Of a stretch of 64,000 bases of DNA, positions 43,195-54,190 are shown piece by piece. Numbering within the stretch: position 1 is the first letter of the stretch; each line of letters opens with the position of its first letter. The notes beneath the pieces are model-generated. The model saw only the letters and a list, made by a program, of their open reading frames with translations, made no database searches and was not told the DNA's origin. Made by a program: the position numbers and the translations under genes. Source of the stretch: Pseudomonas mangiferae (GTDB taxonomy: Bacteria; Pseudomonadota; Gammaproteobacteria; Pseudomonadales; Pseudomonadaceae); the NCBI RefSeq assembly GCF_007109405.1, contig NZ_VJOY01000004.1:124001-188000 (forward strand), read 5' to 3'.

Positions 43195-43316
43195 CGTCAA
43201 ACTGGGGAGCCGAATCGGGCCGGCTCCCGCGGTGGCCAACCCGGGCGCCGCGCGCCTCGTGTGCCAACCGCCGGAGCGTCGGGCTCCGCTAATTCACGCC
43301 GCAGGAGAGATACGCA

Positions 43317-44060
43317 ATGGCTCAGCAGGTGAGTGGTCGTCAACCTCGCTACAAACGCATTCTGCTCAAACTCAGCGGCGAGGCCCTGATGGGGGCCGAA
43401 GAGTTCGGCATCGATCCCAAGGTGCTCGACCGCATGGCGCTGGAGATCGGCCAACTGGTGGGCATCGGCGTCCAGGTGGGCCTGGTGATCGGCGGCGGCA
43501 ACCTGTTCCGCGGCGCCGCCTTGTCGGCGGCGGGCATGGACCGGGTCACCGGCGACCACATGGGCATGCTGGCCACCGTGATGAACGCCCTGGCCATGCG
43601 CGATGCGCTGGAACGTTCGAACATCCCGGCGCTGGTCATGTCCGCCATCTCCATGGTCGGCGTGACTGACCACTACGACCGTCGCAAGGCCATGCGCCAT
43701 CTGGCCGGCGGCGAAGTGGTGATCTTCTCGGCCGGCACCGGCAACCCGTTCTTCACCACCGACTCGGCGGCCTGCCTGCGCGCCATCGAGATCGATGCCG
43801 ACGTGGTGCTCAAGGCCACCAAGGTCGACGGCGTGTATACCGCCGACCCCTTCAAGGACCCGAACGCGGAGAAGTTCGAGCGCCTCACCTACGACGAGGT
43901 GCTGGACCGTAAGCTGGGCGTGATGGACCTGACGGCCATCTGTCTGTGCCGTGACCAGCAGATGCCGTTGCGGGTCTTCAATATGAACAAACCGGGCGCC
44001 CTGCTGAACATCGTGGTCGGCGGCGCGGAAGGAACTCTGATCGAGGAGAACGCACAATGA
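43317..44060 (+). CDS. pyrH: Uridylate kinase
   Basis: A 247-residue UMP kinase of the amino acid kinase family. [14 protein letters not shown] (ATP phosphate contacts), [36 protein letters not shown] and [20 protein letters not shown] are all standard. It makes UDP and is allosterically controlled by GTP and UTP; it is hexameric. AGGAGAG precedes ATG 43317. The stop overlaps the frr start by four bases. Confidence 0.97.
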   Translation: MAQQVSGRQPRYKRILLKLSGEALMGAEEFGIDPKVLDRMALEIGQLVGIGVQVGLVIGGGNLFRGAALSAAGMDRVTGDHMGMLATVMNALAMRDALERSNIPALVMSAISMVGVTDHYDRRKAMRHLAGGEVVIFSAGTGNPFFTTDSAACLRAIEIDADVVLKATKVDGVYTADPFKDPNAEKFERLTYDEVLDRKLGVMDLTAICLCRDQQMPLRVFNMNKPGALLNIVVGGAEGTLIEENAQ

Positions 44061-44614
44061 TCAACGAGATCAAGAAAGACGCTCAGGAACGCATGAAGAA
44101 GACCCTGGAATCCCTGGATCACGCGTTCGCCAAGATCCGCACCGGGCGCGCCCACCCGAGCATCCTGGACAGCGTCATGGTGTCCTACTACGGCGCCGAC
44201 ACGCCGCTGCGTCAGGTGGCCAACGTCACCGTCGAGGATTCCCGCACCCTGGCCCTGAGCGTGTTCGACAAGGGCATGATCCAGGCGGTCGAGAAAGCCA
44301 TCATGACCTCCGACCTGGGCCTCAACCCGGCCACCGCCGGCACCACCATCCGCGTGCCGATGCCGGCCCTCACCGAGGAAACCCGCAAGGGCTTCACCAA
44401 GCAGGCCCGCGCCGAGGCCGAGCAGGCGCGCGTGGCGATCCGCAACATCCGCCGCGACGCCCTGGCACAGCTCAAGGACCTGGTGAAGGAGAAGGAAATC
44501 AGCGAGGACGAGGAACGCCGCGCCGCCGACGAAGTCCAGAAACTCACCGACAAGTTCGTCGCCGAGGTGGACAAGGGCCTGGAGGCGAAGGAAACGGATC
44601 TGATGGCCGTCTGA
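44057..44614 (+). CDS. frr: Ribosome recycling factor
   Basis: A 185-residue factor that splits post-termination ribosomes with EF-G. The start [20 protein letters not shown], the segment [40 protein letters not shown] and [20 protein letters not shown] are typical of RRF. It overlaps pyrH by four bases and is followed 17 bases later by uppS, so the pyrH-frr-uppS-cdsA-dxr stretch is a tight operon. Confidence 0.97.
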   Translation: MINEIKKDAQERMKKTLESLDHAFAKIRTGRAHPSILDSVMVSYYGADTPLRQVANVTVEDSRTLALSVFDKGMIQAVEKAIMTSDLGLNPATAGTTIRVPMPALTEETRKGFTKQARAEAEQARVAIRNIRRDALAQLKDLVKEKEISEDEERRAADEVQKLTDKFVAEVDKGLEAKETDLMAV

Positions 44615-44631
44615 CGGCCGGGACGCGCGTC

Positions 44632-45396
44632 ATGGACAAAAGTCAGCGCAAGAGCGCGCCGCCGGCGGTGCCGCGCCATGTGGCGATCATCATGGACGGC
44701 AACAACCGGTGGGCGAAGAAGCGCCTGCTGCCGGGCGTCGCCGGCCACAAGGCCGGGGTGGACGCGGTGCGCGCGGTGATCGAGACCTGTGCCGAGGCCG
44801 GGGTGGACGTGCTCACCCTGTTCGCCTTCTCCAGCGAGAACTGGCAGCGTCCCGCCGACGAGGTCAGCGCGCTGATGGAACTGTTCCTCTCGGCGCTGCG
44901 CCGGGAGGTGCGGCGACTCAACGACAATGGCATCCGCCTGCGGATCATCGGTGATCGCTCGCGTTTCCATCCCGAGCTGCAGGCCGCCATGCGCGATGCC
45001 GAGGCGCTGACCGCCGGGCAGAGCCGTTTCACCTTGCAGGTGGCGGCCAACTACGGGGGGCAGTGGGACATCACCCAGGCCGCCCAGTACCTTGCCCGGG
45101 AAGTCCAGGCGGGCCGCCTGAAGCCCGAGGACATCGATCCCCAGCGGCTGCAGCGCCATCTGGTCACGGCCGACGTGCCATTGCCCGACCTGTGCATCCG
45201 CACTGGTGGCGAGCACCGCATCAGCAATTTCCTGCTCTGGCAGCTGGCCTACGCCGAGCTGTATTTCTCCGACCTGTACTGGCCGGACTTCAAGCACGAC
45301 GCCATGCGCAAGGCCCTGGCGGACTTCGCCGTGCGCCAGCGGCGCTTCGGCAAGACCAGCGAACAGATCGAAGCGGAGGCGCGCGCCCAATGCTGA
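44632..45396 (+). CDS. uppS: Undecaprenyl diphosphate synthase (cis-prenyltransferase)
   Basis: A 254-residue enzyme that condenses isopentenyl diphosphate onto farnesyl diphosphate to give C55-PP, the lipid carrier for peptidoglycan and O-antigen. The catalytic Asp22 is in [16 protein letters not shown]; other motifs are [14 protein letters not shown] and [20 protein letters not shown]. Length is normal. It overlaps cdsA by seven bases. Confidence 0.96.
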   Translation: MDKSQRKSAPPAVPRHVAIIMDGNNRWAKKRLLPGVAGHKAGVDAVRAVIETCAEAGVDVLTLFAFSSENWQRPADEVSALMELFLSALRREVRRLNDNGIRLRIIGDRSRFHPELQAAMRDAEALTAGQSRFTLQVAANYGGQWDITQAAQYLAREVQAGRLKPEDIDPQRLQRHLVTADVPLPDLCIRTGGEHRISNFLLWQLAYAELYFSDLYWPDFKHDAMRKALADFAVRQRRFGKTSEQIEAEARAQC

Positions 45397-46205
45397 AACA
45401 ACGGATCATCACCGCCCTGATCCTGCTGCCCATCGCACTGGCGGGGTTCTTCTGGCTGCAGGGCGATGCCTTCGCCCTGTTCATCGGGGCGGTGGTGGTG
45501 CTGGGCGCCTGGGAATGGGCGCGCCTGGCCGGCCTGCCGGCTCAGCCCGGGCGCATCGCCTATGCCGCCGTGGTGGCGCTGGGGCTCTGGGGGCTGCATG
45601 CCACGCCGGCCCTGGCGCCGTGGGCGCTGCTGGCCGGTGTCGCCTGGTGGCTGGTGGCGATCGCCCTGGTGCTGGGCTACCCCGACAGCAGCCGCTACTG
45701 GGGCGGTCTGCCGGGCAAGCTGTTGATCGGCCTGCTGATCCTGTTGCCGGCCTGGCAGGGTTTGGTCCTGCTCAAGCAGTGGCCGCTGGCCAACGGGCTG
45801 ATCCTGACGGTGATGGTGCTGGTATGGGCTGCCGACATCGGCGCCTACTTCTGCGGCCGCGCGTTCGGCAAGCGCAAGCTGGCGCCTGCGGTGAGCCCCG
45901 GCAAGAGCTGGGAAGGCCTGCTGGGTGGACTGCTGGTGAGTCTGCTGCTCACGGCGGCGGTGGGGCTCTACCGGGGCTGGACGCCTGGCGAGTTTCTGCT
46001 CGGCCTGATGGGTGCCGCCGCCGTGGTGCTCATCTCGGTAGTCGGCGACCTGACCGAAAGCATGTTCAAGCGACGCGCCGGGGTGAAGGACAGCAGCAAT
46101 CTGCTGCCCGGCCATGGCGGCGTGCTGGATCGTATCGACAGCCTGACCGCGGCGATTCCGGTGTACGCCACGCTCCTGTGGAGCGCCGGCTGGGGTACGT
46201 TGTGA
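45390..46205 (+). CDS. cdsA: Phosphatidate cytidylyltransferase
   Basis: A 271-residue inner-membrane enzyme that makes CDP-diacylglycerol from phosphatidate and CTP. About eight hydrophobic helices are present, and the C-terminal signature [20 protein letters not shown] plus [19 protein letters not shown] is complete. [20 protein letters not shown] and [18 protein letters not shown] are also conserved. ATG 45390 lies inside the uppS end; GGAGG is at 45375-45379. Confidence 0.96.
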   Translation: MLKQRIITALILLPIALAGFFWLQGDAFALFIGAVVVLGAWEWARLAGLPAQPGRIAYAAVVALGLWGLHATPALAPWALLAGVAWWLVAIALVLGYPDSSRYWGGLPGKLLIGLLILLPAWQGLVLLKQWPLANGLILTVMVLVWAADIGAYFCGRAFGKRKLAPAVSPGKSWEGLLGGLLVSLLLTAAVGLYRGWTPGEFLLGLMGAAAVVLISVVGDLTESMFKRRAGVKDSSNLLPGHGGVLDRIDSLTAAIPVYATLLWSAGWGTL

Positions 46206-47392
46206 GTCGACCCCAACAGATCACCGTTCTTGGCGCCACCGGCTCCATCGGCCTCAGCACACTGGATGTGATCGCCCGCCATCCGCGGGATTACCAGGCC
46301 TTCGCCCTTACCGGCTTCAGCCGGCTGAAAGAACTCGAAACCCTCTGCCAGACCCACCGCCCGCGTTTTGCCGTGGTGCCCGAGGCGGCCCAGGCGCGCC
46401 ATCTGCAGGCGCGTCTGCAGGACGCCGGCCTGGATACCCGGGTTCTGGCAGGGGAGGCCGGCCTCTGCGAAGTGGCGGCCCACCCAGAGGCGGACGCCGT
46501 GATGGCCGCCATCGTCGGCGCCGCCGGCCTACGACCTACCCTGGCGGCGGTGGAAGCGGGCAAGCGCGTGCTGCTGGCCAACAAGGAAGCGCTGGTGATG
46601 TCCGGCGCGCTGTTCATGCAGGCGGTCCGGCGCCACGGTGCGGTGCTACTGCCCATCGACAGCGAACACAACGCCATCTTCCAGTGCCTGCCGGGCGACT
46701 ATGGCCAGGGGCTGCAGCGGGTCGGGGTGCGACGCATCCTGCTGACCGCCTCCGGCGGCCCGTTCCGCGAGACACCGGCGGCCGACCTGGCGCACGTCAC
46801 CCCCGAGCAGGCCTGTGCCCATCCCAACTGGTCCATGGGGCGAAAGATCTCGGTGGATTCCGCCAGCATGATGAACAAGGGTCTGGAACTGATCGAGGCC
46901 TGCTGGCTGTTCGACGCGCCGCCCGAGCGGGTCGAGGTGGTGATCCATCCGCAGAGCGTGATCCACTCCCTGGTGGACTACGTGGACGGCTCGGTGCTGG
47001 CCCAGCTGGGCAATCCGGACATGCGCACCCCCATCAGCCATGCCCTGGCCTGGCCGCGGCGCATCGATTCCGGAGTCGCGCCGCTGGACCTCTTCGCCAT
47101 CGGCCGGCTGGACTTCCAGGCCCCCGACGAGCAGCGTTTCCCGTGCCTGCGCCTGGCGCGCCAGGCGGCCGAAGCCGGCGGCAGCGCGCCGGCCTGCCTG
47201 AACGCCGCCAATGAGCTGGCGGTGGCGGCGTTTCTCGAACGGCGCATTCGCTTCAATGAAATCGCGGGTATGATCGAGCACGTTTTGGCCCGCGACGCGG
47301 TGCAGCCGGTGGCCGATCTCGATGCGGTGATGGCGGCCGATACCCGCGCACGTGTCGAGGCGCGAGCCTGGTTGACGCGCTACGCCTGCTAG
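46202..47392 (+). CDS. dxr: 1-deoxy-D-xylulose 5-phosphate reductoisomerase
   Basis: A 396-residue NADPH enzyme of the MEP isoprenoid pathway. The start is GTG 46202, which overlaps the cdsA stop (GTGA) and gives [20 protein letters not shown], placing the NADPH-binding GATGSIG at the usual distance from the N-terminus. [15 protein letters not shown] holds metal and substrate ligands; [20 protein letters not shown] is the substrate loop. The open frame continues far upstream, but only as a shadow of uppS and cdsA. It supplies precursors for UppS in the same operon. Confidence 0.96.
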   Translation: MSRPQQITVLGATGSIGLSTLDVIARHPRDYQAFALTGFSRLKELETLCQTHRPRFAVVPEAAQARHLQARLQDAGLDTRVLAGEAGLCEVAAHPEADAVMAAIVGAAGLRPTLAAVEAGKRVLLANKEALVMSGALFMQAVRRHGAVLLPIDSEHNAIFQCLPGDYGQGLQRVGVRRILLTASGGPFRETPAADLAHVTPEQACAHPNWSMGRKISVDSASMMNKGLELIEACWLFDAPPERVEVVIHPQSVIHSLVDYVDGSVLAQLGNPDMRTPISHALAWPRRIDSGVAPLDLFAIGRLDFQAPDEQRFPCLRLARQAAEAGGSAPACLNAANELAVAAFLERRIRFNEIAGMIEHVLARDAVQPVADLDAVMAADTRARVEARAWLTRYAC

Positions 47393-47417
47393 GCGAACCG
47401 TCGTTCGGAGGATTGCG

Positions 47418-48770
47418 ATGAGCATGCTTTACACCATTCTGGGCACCCTGATCGCCCTCGGCGTGCTGGTGACCTTCCACGAGTTCGGGCACTTCTGGGT
47501 GGCCCGACGGTGCGGGGTCAAGGTGCTGCGCTTCTCGGTGGGTTTCGGCAAGCCGTTGCTGCACTGGCGCGATCGCCAAGGGACGGAGTTCGCCGTGGCC
47601 GCGATTCCCCTAGGCGGCTACGTGAAGATGCTCGACGAACGCGAGGCGGACGTAGCGCCTGAGCTGCTTGACCAGGCCTTCAACCGCAAGCCGGTGGGTC
47701 AGCGCATTGCCATCGTCGCCGCTGGGCCGATCGCTAACTTCCTGCTGGCCATCTTCTTTTTCTGGATCCTGGCCATGCTCGGCAGCCAGCAGGTGCGCCC
47801 GGTCATCGGCGACGTACAGCCGGACAGCCCGGCGGCCCTGGCCGGCCTGGCATCCGGCCAGGAAGTAGTGGCGGTGAACGGCGACCACACCCGGGGCTGG
47901 TCGGCGGTCAACCTGCAACTGGTGCGCCGCCTGGGCGAGACCGGTTCCCTGGACTTCATCACGCTGGACAAGGGTTCCAGCGTGGAAACCACCCATCGTG
48001 TGCCGGTGACGGACTGGCTCAAGGGCGAAGAAGAGCCCGACCCCCTGGGCGCTCTGGGCATCCGCCCGTGGCGTCCGCAGATCCCGCCGGTGCTGGGCGA
48101 AGTGGCGCCCGATGCGCCGGCCAGCAAGGCCGGGCTGCGCGCCGGCGACCGCATCGTCGCCCTGGATGGCGAGGCAGTGGACGACTGGCAACGCATGGTC
48201 GACTGGTTGCGGGCGCGGCCCGACGCGGCGATCACCCTGACCCTCGAGCGGGACGGCCAGCGCCTGGATGTCCCCGTCACCCTGGCCGCCCGGGGCGAGG
48301 GCAAGGCCCGCAGCGGCTACCTCGGCGCCGGTCCCCAGGCCATCGAATGGCCGGCCGACATGCTCCGCGAAATCCGCTTTGGTGCCCTCGACGGCTTCGG
48401 CGAGGCGCTGTCCCGCACGTGGCAAATGAGCGTGCTGAGCCTGGATTCCCTGAAGAAAATGCTGCTGGGTCAGCTCTCGGTAAAAAACTTGAGCGGGCCG
48501 ATAACCATTGCTAAAGTGGCGGGCGCTTCGGCCCAGTCGGGCGTGGGGGACTTCCTGAATTTCCTCGCCTACCTGAGCATCAGCCTGGGGGTGCTCAATC
48601 TTCTGCCGATCCCCGTTCTGGATGGGGGGCACCTGCTGTTCTATCTGGTCGAGTGGGCGCGTGGCCGTCCTGTATCGGAGCGAGTGCAGGCCTGGGGTGT
48701 GCAGATCGGCATCAGTCTGGTCATCGGGGTGATGTTGCTCGCCCTGGTCAACGACTTGAGCCGTTTATAA
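47418..48770 (+). CDS. rseP: RseP site-2 protease (regulator of the sigma-E pathway)
   Basis: A 450-residue intramembrane zinc metalloprotease. The HEFGH motif is at 21-25 within the first helix and the third ligand is in VLDGGHLLFYL near residue 402. Two periplasmic PDZ domains lie between (GDVQPDSPAALAGLASGQEV; GEVAPDAPASKAGLRAGDRI). It cleaves the anti-sigma factor after the DegS-type cut (RseA in E. coli, MucA in Pseudomonas). GGAGG precedes ATG 47418. It lies between dxr and bamA, its conserved place. Confidence 0.96.
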   Translation: MSMLYTILGTLIALGVLVTFHEFGHFWVARRCGVKVLRFSVGFGKPLLHWRDRQGTEFAVAAIPLGGYVKMLDEREADVAPELLDQAFNRKPVGQRIAIVAAGPIANFLLAIFFFWILAMLGSQQVRPVIGDVQPDSPAALAGLASGQEVVAVNGDHTRGWSAVNLQLVRRLGETGSLDFITLDKGSSVETTHRVPVTDWLKGEEEPDPLGALGIRPWRPQIPPVLGEVAPDAPASKAGLRAGDRIVALDGEAVDDWQRMVDWLRARPDAAITLTLERDGQRLDVPVTLAARGEGKARSGYLGAGPQAIEWPADMLREIRFGALDGFGEALSRTWQMSVLSLDSLKKMLLGQLSVKNLSGPITIAKVAGASAQSGVGDFLNFLAYLSISLGVLNLLPIPVLDGGHLLFYLVEWARGRPVSERVQAWGVQIGISLVIGVMLLALVNDLSRL

Positions 48771-48843
48771 CGCGACACCGTATTCCGGGTCCGCCGCGCC
48801 GTTGTCGGCGGACTCCTTATCATCCGTTGGAAAAAAGGACCTC

Positions 48844-51231
48844 ATGAAACGCCTGCTGCTACCTGCGGTGCTTGCCGCACTCATGATCTCTGAGGTTCAC
48901 GCCGACTCTTTCACCATCACCGACATCCGTGTCAACGGCCTGCAACGGGTATCGGCGGGCAGCGTGTTCGGCGCGCTGCCGCTCAACGTCGGCGAGCAGG
49001 CCGACGACCATCGCCTGGTCGAGGCGACCCGCTCGTTGTTCAAGACCGGCTTCTTCCAGGACATCCAGCTCGGCCGCGACGGCAACGTCCTGGTCATCAA
49101 CGTGGTCGAGCGGCCCTCGATTTCCAGCATCGAGATCGACGGCAACAAGGCGATCTCCAGCGAGGACCTGCTCAAGGGCCTCAACCAGTCCGGCCTCGCC
49201 GAGGGCGAGATCTTCCAGCGAGCGACCCTGGAAGGCGTGCGCAACGAGCTGCAGCGTCAGTACGTGGCCCAGGGCCGCTACTCTGCCGAGATCGACGCCG
49301 AGGTGATTCCCCAGCCGCGCAACCGCGTCGCGCTGAAGATCAAGATCAACGAAGGCACCGTGGCCTCCATCCAGCACATCAACGTGGTGGGCAACACGGT
49401 GTTCTCCGACGACGAGCTCGCCAGCCTCTTCGAACTGAAGACCAGCAACTGGCTGTCGTTCTTCAAGAACGACGACAAGTACGCCCGCGAGAAGCTGTCC
49501 GGTGACCTGGAGCGTCTGCGCTCCTACTACCTGGACCGCGGCTACATCAACATGGACATCTCCTCTACCCAGGTGTCTATCACGCCCGACAAGAAGCACG
49601 TCTACATCACCGTGAACGTGGCCGAGGGCGAGAAATACACCATCCGCGACGTGAAGCTCTCCGGCGACCTGAAGGTCCCCGAGGACGAGGTCAAGGCACT
49701 GCTGCTGGCCCAGCCCGGCCAGGTGTTCTCCCGCAAGGTGATGACCACCACGTCCGAGCTGATCACCCGCCGCCTGGGCAACGAGGGTTATACCTTCGCC
49801 AACGTGAACGGCGTGCCGGAGCCCCATGACGACGACAAGACCGTCTCCCTGACCTTCGTCGTCGACCCGGGCAAGCGGGCCTACGTCAACCGCATCAACT
49901 TCCGCGGCAACACCAAGACCGAGGACGAGGTGCTGCGCCGCGAGATGCGCCAGATGGAAGGTGGCTGGGCCTCCACCTACCTGATCGACCAGTCGAAGAC
50001 CCGCCTGGAGCGCCTGGGCTTCTTCAAGGAAGTCAACGTCGAGACCCCGCAGGTGCCCGGCTCCGACGACCAGGTGGACGTCAACTACAGCGTCGAGGAG
50101 CAGCCGTCCGGCTCCATCACCGCCAGCGTCGGCTTCGCCCAGAGCGCCGGCCTGATCCTGGGTGGCTCTATCAGCCAGAACAACTTCCTCGGGACCGGCA
50201 ACAAGGTCAGCATCGGCCTGACCCGCAGCGAGTACCAGAGCCGCTACAACTTCAGCTTCGTCGACCCCTACTGGACCGTCGACGGCGTGAGCCTTGGCTA
50301 CAACGCCTTCTACCGCAAGACCGACTACGACGACCTCGATGTCGATATCTCCAGCTACTCGGTCAACAGCCTGGGCGCCGGGGTCAACGTCGGCTACCCC
50401 ATCAGCGAGACGTCGCGCCTCACCTTCGGTCTCAGCGCCCAGCAGGACAATATCGACACCGGTCGCTACACGGTGCAGGAAATCTACGATTTCATCGATA
50501 ACGAGGGCGACACCTACCTGAACTTCAAGGCCTCGGCTGGCTGGTCGGAATCGACCCTGAACAAGGGCGTGCTGGCGACCCGTGGTCATTCCCAAAGCCT
50601 GGTGTTCGAGACCACCATCCCGGGCAGCGACCTGTCGTTCTACAAGCTGGACTACCGCGGCCAGATCTTCGCCCCGCTGAGCCAGAACACGGCCCTGCGC
50701 TTCCACACCGAGCTGGGCTACGGCGACAGCTTCGGCTCCACCTCCGAGCTGCCGTTCTACGAGCACTACTACGCCGGCGGCTTCAACTCGGTGCGAGGCT
50801 TCAAGGACAGCACCCTGGGCCCGCGCAGCACGCCCAGCAAGGCGTATAGGAACGGCCAGCAACTGCCCTCGGGCCAGTGCGATTCCCGCGGCCGATGCAC
50901 CGACCCCGACCAGGATGCCCTGGCCTTCGGTGGCAACGTGCTGGTCCAGGGTGGCGTGGAGCTGCTGTTCCCGCTGCCCTTCGTCAAGGACCAGCGCCAG
51001 TTGCGCACCGTGCTGTTCTGGGACGTGGGTAACGTCTTCGATACCAGCTGCCCGTCCGGTTCCAAGGATTGCAGCAGCGTAAACTTCGGCGACATGGCCA
51101 GTTCCGTGGGTGTCGGCCTGACCTGGATCACCGCGCTCGGCCCGCTGAGCTTCAGCCTGGGCATGCCGATCCGCAAACCGGACGACGGCGACACCCAGAT
51201 CTTCCAGTTCTCCCTGGGCCAGACCTTCTGA
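48844..51231 (+). CDS. bamA: BamA outer-membrane beta-barrel assembly protein
   Basis: A 795-residue Omp85 protein. A signal peptide ends near MISEVHA-DSF (about residue 21); five POTRA domains follow (from FTITDIRVNGLQRVSAGSVF to about residue 420; for example INFRGNTKTEDEVLRREMRQ). The C-terminal 16-strand barrel has the conserved VRGF motif in FNSVRGFKDSTLGPRS and ends in phenylalanine (FSLGQTF), the BAM signal. It folds outer-membrane proteins. AAAAAAGGAC precedes ATG 48844. The upstream in-frame codons from 48802 lack a signal sequence. Confidence 0.97.
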   Translation: MKRLLLPAVLAALMISEVHADSFTITDIRVNGLQRVSAGSVFGALPLNVGEQADDHRLVEATRSLFKTGFFQDIQLGRDGNVLVINVVERPSISSIEIDGNKAISSEDLLKGLNQSGLAEGEIFQRATLEGVRNELQRQYVAQGRYSAEIDAEVIPQPRNRVALKIKINEGTVASIQHINVVGNTVFSDDELASLFELKTSNWLSFFKNDDKYAREKLSGDLERLRSYYLDRGYINMDISSTQVSITPDKKHVYITVNVAEGEKYTIRDVKLSGDLKVPEDEVKALLLAQPGQVFSRKVMTTTSELITRRLGNEGYTFANVNGVPEPHDDDKTVSLTFVVDPGKRAYVNRINFRGNTKTEDEVLRREMRQMEGGWASTYLIDQSKTRLERLGFFKEVNVETPQVPGSDDQVDVNYSVEEQPSGSITASVGFAQSAGLILGGSISQNNFLGTGNKVSIGLTRSEYQSRYNFSFVDPYWTVDGVSLGYNAFYRKTDYDDLDVDISSYSVNSLGAGVNVGYPISETSRLTFGLSAQQDNIDTGRYTVQEIYDFIDNEGDTYLNFKASAGWSESTLNKGVLATRGHSQSLVFETTIPGSDLSFYKLDYRGQIFAPLSQNTALRFHTELGYGDSFGSTSELPFYEHYYAGGFNSVRGFKDSTLGPRSTPSKAYRNGQQLPSGQCDSRGRCTDPDQDALAFGGNVLVQGGVELLFPLPFVKDQRQLRTVLFWDVGNVFDTSCPSGSKDCSSVNFGDMASSVGVGLTWITALGPLSFSLGMPIRKPDDGDTQIFQFSLGQTF

Positions 51232-51279
51232 TCCTCGGACTTTGTTGCAGACAACCGCTTGTGTTGCAGGAGTGCCATT

Positions 51280-51783
51280 GTGAGTAAGTTGACCCAACTC
51301 GTTCTGCTCGGCGGCGCCTTGCTGGCGACTCCGGCCTTCGCCGAGATGAAGATCGCCGTGCTGAACTACCAGATGGCGCTCCTGGAGTCGGATGCGGCGA
51401 AGAAATACGCCGTGGACGCGGAGAAGAAATTCGGTCCGCAGCTGAACAAGCTGAAGACCTTGGAGAGCGACGCCAAGCGCCTGCAGGACCGCGTCGTGAA
51501 GGGCGGTGACAAGCTGCCCCAGGCCGAGCGCGAGCGCCTCGAGCTCGAATTCAAGCAGAAGGCCCGTGACTTCCAGTTCCAGTCCAAAGAGCTGAACGAA
51601 GCCAAGGCGGTGTCCGACCGCGACATGCTCAAACAGCTCAAGCCGAAGCTGGACAAGGCCGTCGAAGAGGTCCTGCAGAAGGGCTCCTATGACCTGGTCC
51701 TGGAGCGCGGCGCCGTGGTCGACGTCAAGCCGCAATACGACATCACCCGCCAAGTCATCGAGCGCATGAACCAGCTGCGCTGA
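51280..51783 (+). CDS. ompH: OmpH/Skp periplasmic chaperone
   Basis: A 167-residue precursor of the Skp family that escorts unfolded outer-membrane proteins to BamA. The start is GTG 51280 with AGGAG seven bases upstream, giving the signal [21 protein letters not shown] and a mature start at [13 protein letters not shown]. The long charged alpha-helical arms (about 50-120) form the tentacles of the trimer. The usual place is between bamA and lpxD, as here. The ATG-like longer frame at 51259 has no signal sequence. Confidence 0.93.
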   Translation: MSKLTQLVLLGGALLATPAFAEMKIAVLNYQMALLESDAAKKYAVDAEKKFGPQLNKLKTLESDAKRLQDRVVKGGDKLPQAERERLELEFKQKARDFQFQSKELNEAKAVSDRDMLKQLKPKLDKAVEEVLQKGSYDLVLERGAVVDVKPQYDITRQVIERMNQLR

Positions 51784-51785
51784 GC

Positions 51786-52844
51786 ATGAGCCCCATGGTC
51801 TTCACCCTCGGTCAGTTGGCCGAACGCCTCGGCGGCAGCCTGCGCGGTGAGGCGGCGACGCCCATCGACGGGCTCGCCACCCTGCAGGAGGCCGGCCCTG
51901 GTCAGTTGTCCTTCCTGGCCAACCCCCAGTACCGCAAGTACCTGGCGGAGACCCGCGCCGCCGCCGTGCTGCTGACCGCCGCCGATGCCGACGCCTACGA
52001 CGGCGCAGCCCTGGTGGTGGAAAGCCCCTACCGCGCCTACGCCGAGCTGTCGCACCTGTTTGACCGCACGCCGCGTCCGGTGCCCGGCGTGCATCCCACC
52101 GCGGTCATCGCGGCCGACGCCTGGGTCGACGCCAGCGCCAGCATCGGCGCCTATGCGGTGATCGAAGCCGGCGCCCGCATCGAGGCGAACGTTACCCTAG
52201 GCGCCCATTGCGTGATTGGCGCCCGCAGCCGGATCGGCGAGGGTGGCTGGCTGGCGCCCCGGGTCACCCTCTACCACGACGTCACCATCGGCCGCCGCGT
52301 GGTGATCCAGTCCGGCGCGGTGATCGGTGGCGAAGGCTTCGGCTTCGCCAATGAGAAAGGCGTCTGGCAGAAGATCGCCCAGATCGGCGGCGTGAGCATC
52401 GGCGACGACGTCGAGATCGGTGCCAATACCACCATCGACCGCGGCGCCCTGGCGGACACCGTCATCGGCAACGGCGTGAAGCTGGACAACCAGATCATGA
52501 TCGCCCACAACGTGCAGATCGGCGACCACACCGCCATGGCCGCCTGCGTGGGCATTTCCGGCAGCACCAAGATCGGCCGCCACTGCATGCTGGCGGGCGG
52601 CGTCGGCCTGGTGGGCCACATCGAGCTGTGCGACAACGTCTTCGTCACCGGCATGACCATGGTCACCCGCTCCATCAGCGAGCCGGGCGCCTATTCGTCC
52701 GGCACCGCCATGCAGCCGGCGGCGGAGTGGCGGAAGAGCGCGGCGCGCATCCGGCAGTTGGACGACATGGCGAAACGCCTGCAACAGGTGGAAAAACGCC
52801 TGGCCGCCGTGACCTCGGAGGGGGACGTCTCATCTGATGCCTGA
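51786..52844 (+). CDS. lpxD: UDP-3-O-(3-hydroxyacyl)glucosamine N-acyltransferase LpxD
   Basis: A 352-residue lipid A enzyme adding the second acyl chain. The N-terminal substrate domain ([40 protein letters not shown]) is followed by a left-handed beta-helix of hexapeptide repeats. The catalytic His241 is in [20 protein letters not shown]-terminal helix with [20 protein letters not shown] packs the trimer. The start at 51786 is two bases after the ompH stop; ATG 51795 is an alternative. Confidence 0.95.
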   Translation: MSPMVFTLGQLAERLGGSLRGEAATPIDGLATLQEAGPGQLSFLANPQYRKYLAETRAAAVLLTAADADAYDGAALVVESPYRAYAELSHLFDRTPRPVPGVHPTAVIAADAWVDASASIGAYAVIEAGARIEANVTLGAHCVIGARSRIGEGGWLAPRVTLYHDVTIGRRVVIQSGAVIGGEGFGFANEKGVWQKIAQIGGVSIGDDVEIGANTTIDRGALADTVIGNGVKLDNQIMIAHNVQIGDHTAMAACVGISGSTKIGRHCMLAGGVGLVGHIELCDNVFVTGMTMVTRSISEPGAYSSGTAMQPAAEWRKSAARIRQLDDMAKRLQQVEKRLAAVTSEGDVSSDA

Positions 52845-52973
52845 TTCCCCGTTTGGCTTCGGCCTGCGCCGAACCGCCCAGGACCGTTCGTAGCGGAGCC
52901 GCTTCGCTACGTTCTGACGCGCCATGCCCCGTGCACCGCGCGTTTCTATCTTTCTATACAGGCTTCCCCGCAC

Positions 52974-53414
52974 ATGATGGACATCAACGAGATTCGCGAA
53001 TACCTGCCGCACCGCTATCCTTTCCTGCTGGTGGATCGGGTAGTCGACCTCGACGTCGAAGGCAAGCGCATTCGGGCCTACAAGAATGTCAGCATCAACG
53101 AGCCGTTCTTCAATGGGCACTTCCCGGAGCACCCCATCATGCCCGGCGTGCTGATCATCGAGGCGATGGCCCAGGCGGCGGGAATCCTCGGCTTCAAGAT
53201 GCTCGACGTGAAACCTGCCGATGGCACGCTCTATTACTTCGTAGGCTCGGACAAGCTGCGCTTCCGCCAGCCGGTGCTGCCGGGCGACCAGTTGATCCTT
53301 GAAGCCACCTTCGTCAGCGTGAAGCGCAGCATCTGGAAGTTCGAATGCCAGGCCAGCGTCGACGGCAAGGAAGTGTGCTCGGCCGAAATCATCTGTGCGG
53401 AACGCAAACTATGA
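52974..53414 (+). CDS. fabZ: 3-hydroxyacyl-ACP dehydratase FabZ
   Basis: A 146-residue hot-dog-fold enzyme of fatty-acid elongation. The catalytic His49 is in [20 protein letters not shown] and Glu63 follows in [27 protein letters not shown] is the standard start. It competes with LpxA for 3-hydroxyacyl-ACP, so it links fatty acid and lipid A synthesis. A 129-base gap after lpxD contains a small hairpin (CGTAGCG / CGCTACG, 52889-52911). It overlaps lpxA by four bases. Confidence 0.96.
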   Translation: MMDINEIREYLPHRYPFLLVDRVVDLDVEGKRIRAYKNVSINEPFFNGHFPEHPIMPGVLIIEAMAQAAGILGFKMLDVKPADGTLYYFVGSDKLRFRQPVLPGDQLILEATFVSVKRSIWKFECQASVDGKEVCSAEIICAERKL

Positions 53415-54187
53415 GTTTGATCGACCCTCGCGCCATCATCGATCCGTCGGCACGGCTGGCGGATGGCGTTCAGGTCGGTCCCTGGTCGATCATCGGTCCC
53501 GACGTCGAAATCGGCGAAGGCACGGTGATCGGCCCTCATGTCATCGTCAAAGGCCCGACCCGCATCGGCCGCCACAACCGGATCTATCAATTCTCTTCGG
53601 TGGGGGAAGATACGCCGGACCTGAAGTACAAGGGTGAAGCGACCCGCCTGGTGATCGGTGACCATAACGTCATCCGCGAAGGCGTGACCATCCACCGCGG
53701 CACCGTGCAGGACCGCGCGGAAACCACCATCGGCGACCACAACCTGTTCATGGCCTACGTGCACATCGGCCACGACAGCGTCATCGCCAACCACTGCATC
53801 CTGGTCAACAACACCGCCCTGGCCGGCCATGTCCACGTGGACGACTGGGCGATCCTCTCGGGCTTCACCCTGGTGCACCAGTTCTGCCGCATCGGTGCCC
53901 ACAGTTTTTCCGGCATGGGCACCGCCATCGGCAAGGACGTGCCGGCCTACGTCACCGTCTTCGGCAACCCGGCCGAAGCCCGCAGCATGAATTTCGAGGG
54001 CATGCGCCGCCGCGGTTTCTCCGCCGAGGCGATCCATGCCCTGCGCCGCGCCTACAAGGTGGTCTACCGCCAGGGGCTGATGGTGGAGCAGGCCCTGGCC
54101 GAACTGGCCGAGGCCGCCCTGCAGTTCCCCGAAGTCGCGGTCTTCCGCGACTCGATCCAGTCTTCCACCCGGGGCATCACCCGCTGA
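53411..54187 (+). CDS. lpxA: UDP-N-acetylglucosamine acyltransferase LpxA
   Basis: A 258-residue beta-helix enzyme for the first step of lipid A. Repeats of the form [19 protein letters not shown] run through the N-terminal two-thirds. The catalytic histidine is His121 in [14 protein letters not shown], and a C-terminal helical domain follows ([20 protein letters not shown]). Residue 169 is Met in [10 protein letters not shown], the position that is Gly173 in E. coli and sets acyl length; methionine is the P. aeruginosa residue associated with C10 chains. ATG 53411 overlaps the fabZ stop. Confidence 0.96.
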   Translation: MSLIDPRAIIDPSARLADGVQVGPWSIIGPDVEIGEGTVIGPHVIVKGPTRIGRHNRIYQFSSVGEDTPDLKYKGEATRLVIGDHNVIREGVTIHRGTVQDRAETTIGDHNLFMAYVHIGHDSVIANHCILVNNTALAGHVHVDDWAILSGFTLVHQFCRIGAHSFSGMGTAIGKDVPAYVTVFGNPAEARSMNFEGMRRRGFSAEAIHALRRAYKVVYRQGLMVEQALAELAEAALQFPEVAVFRDSIQSSTRGITR

Positions 54188-54190
54188 CCC

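Noticed and set aside
45206-47392. 728-codon frame that includes dxr
   Set aside because: Only the part from GTG 46202 is dxr; the upstream codons are a shadow of uppS and cdsA in another frame.
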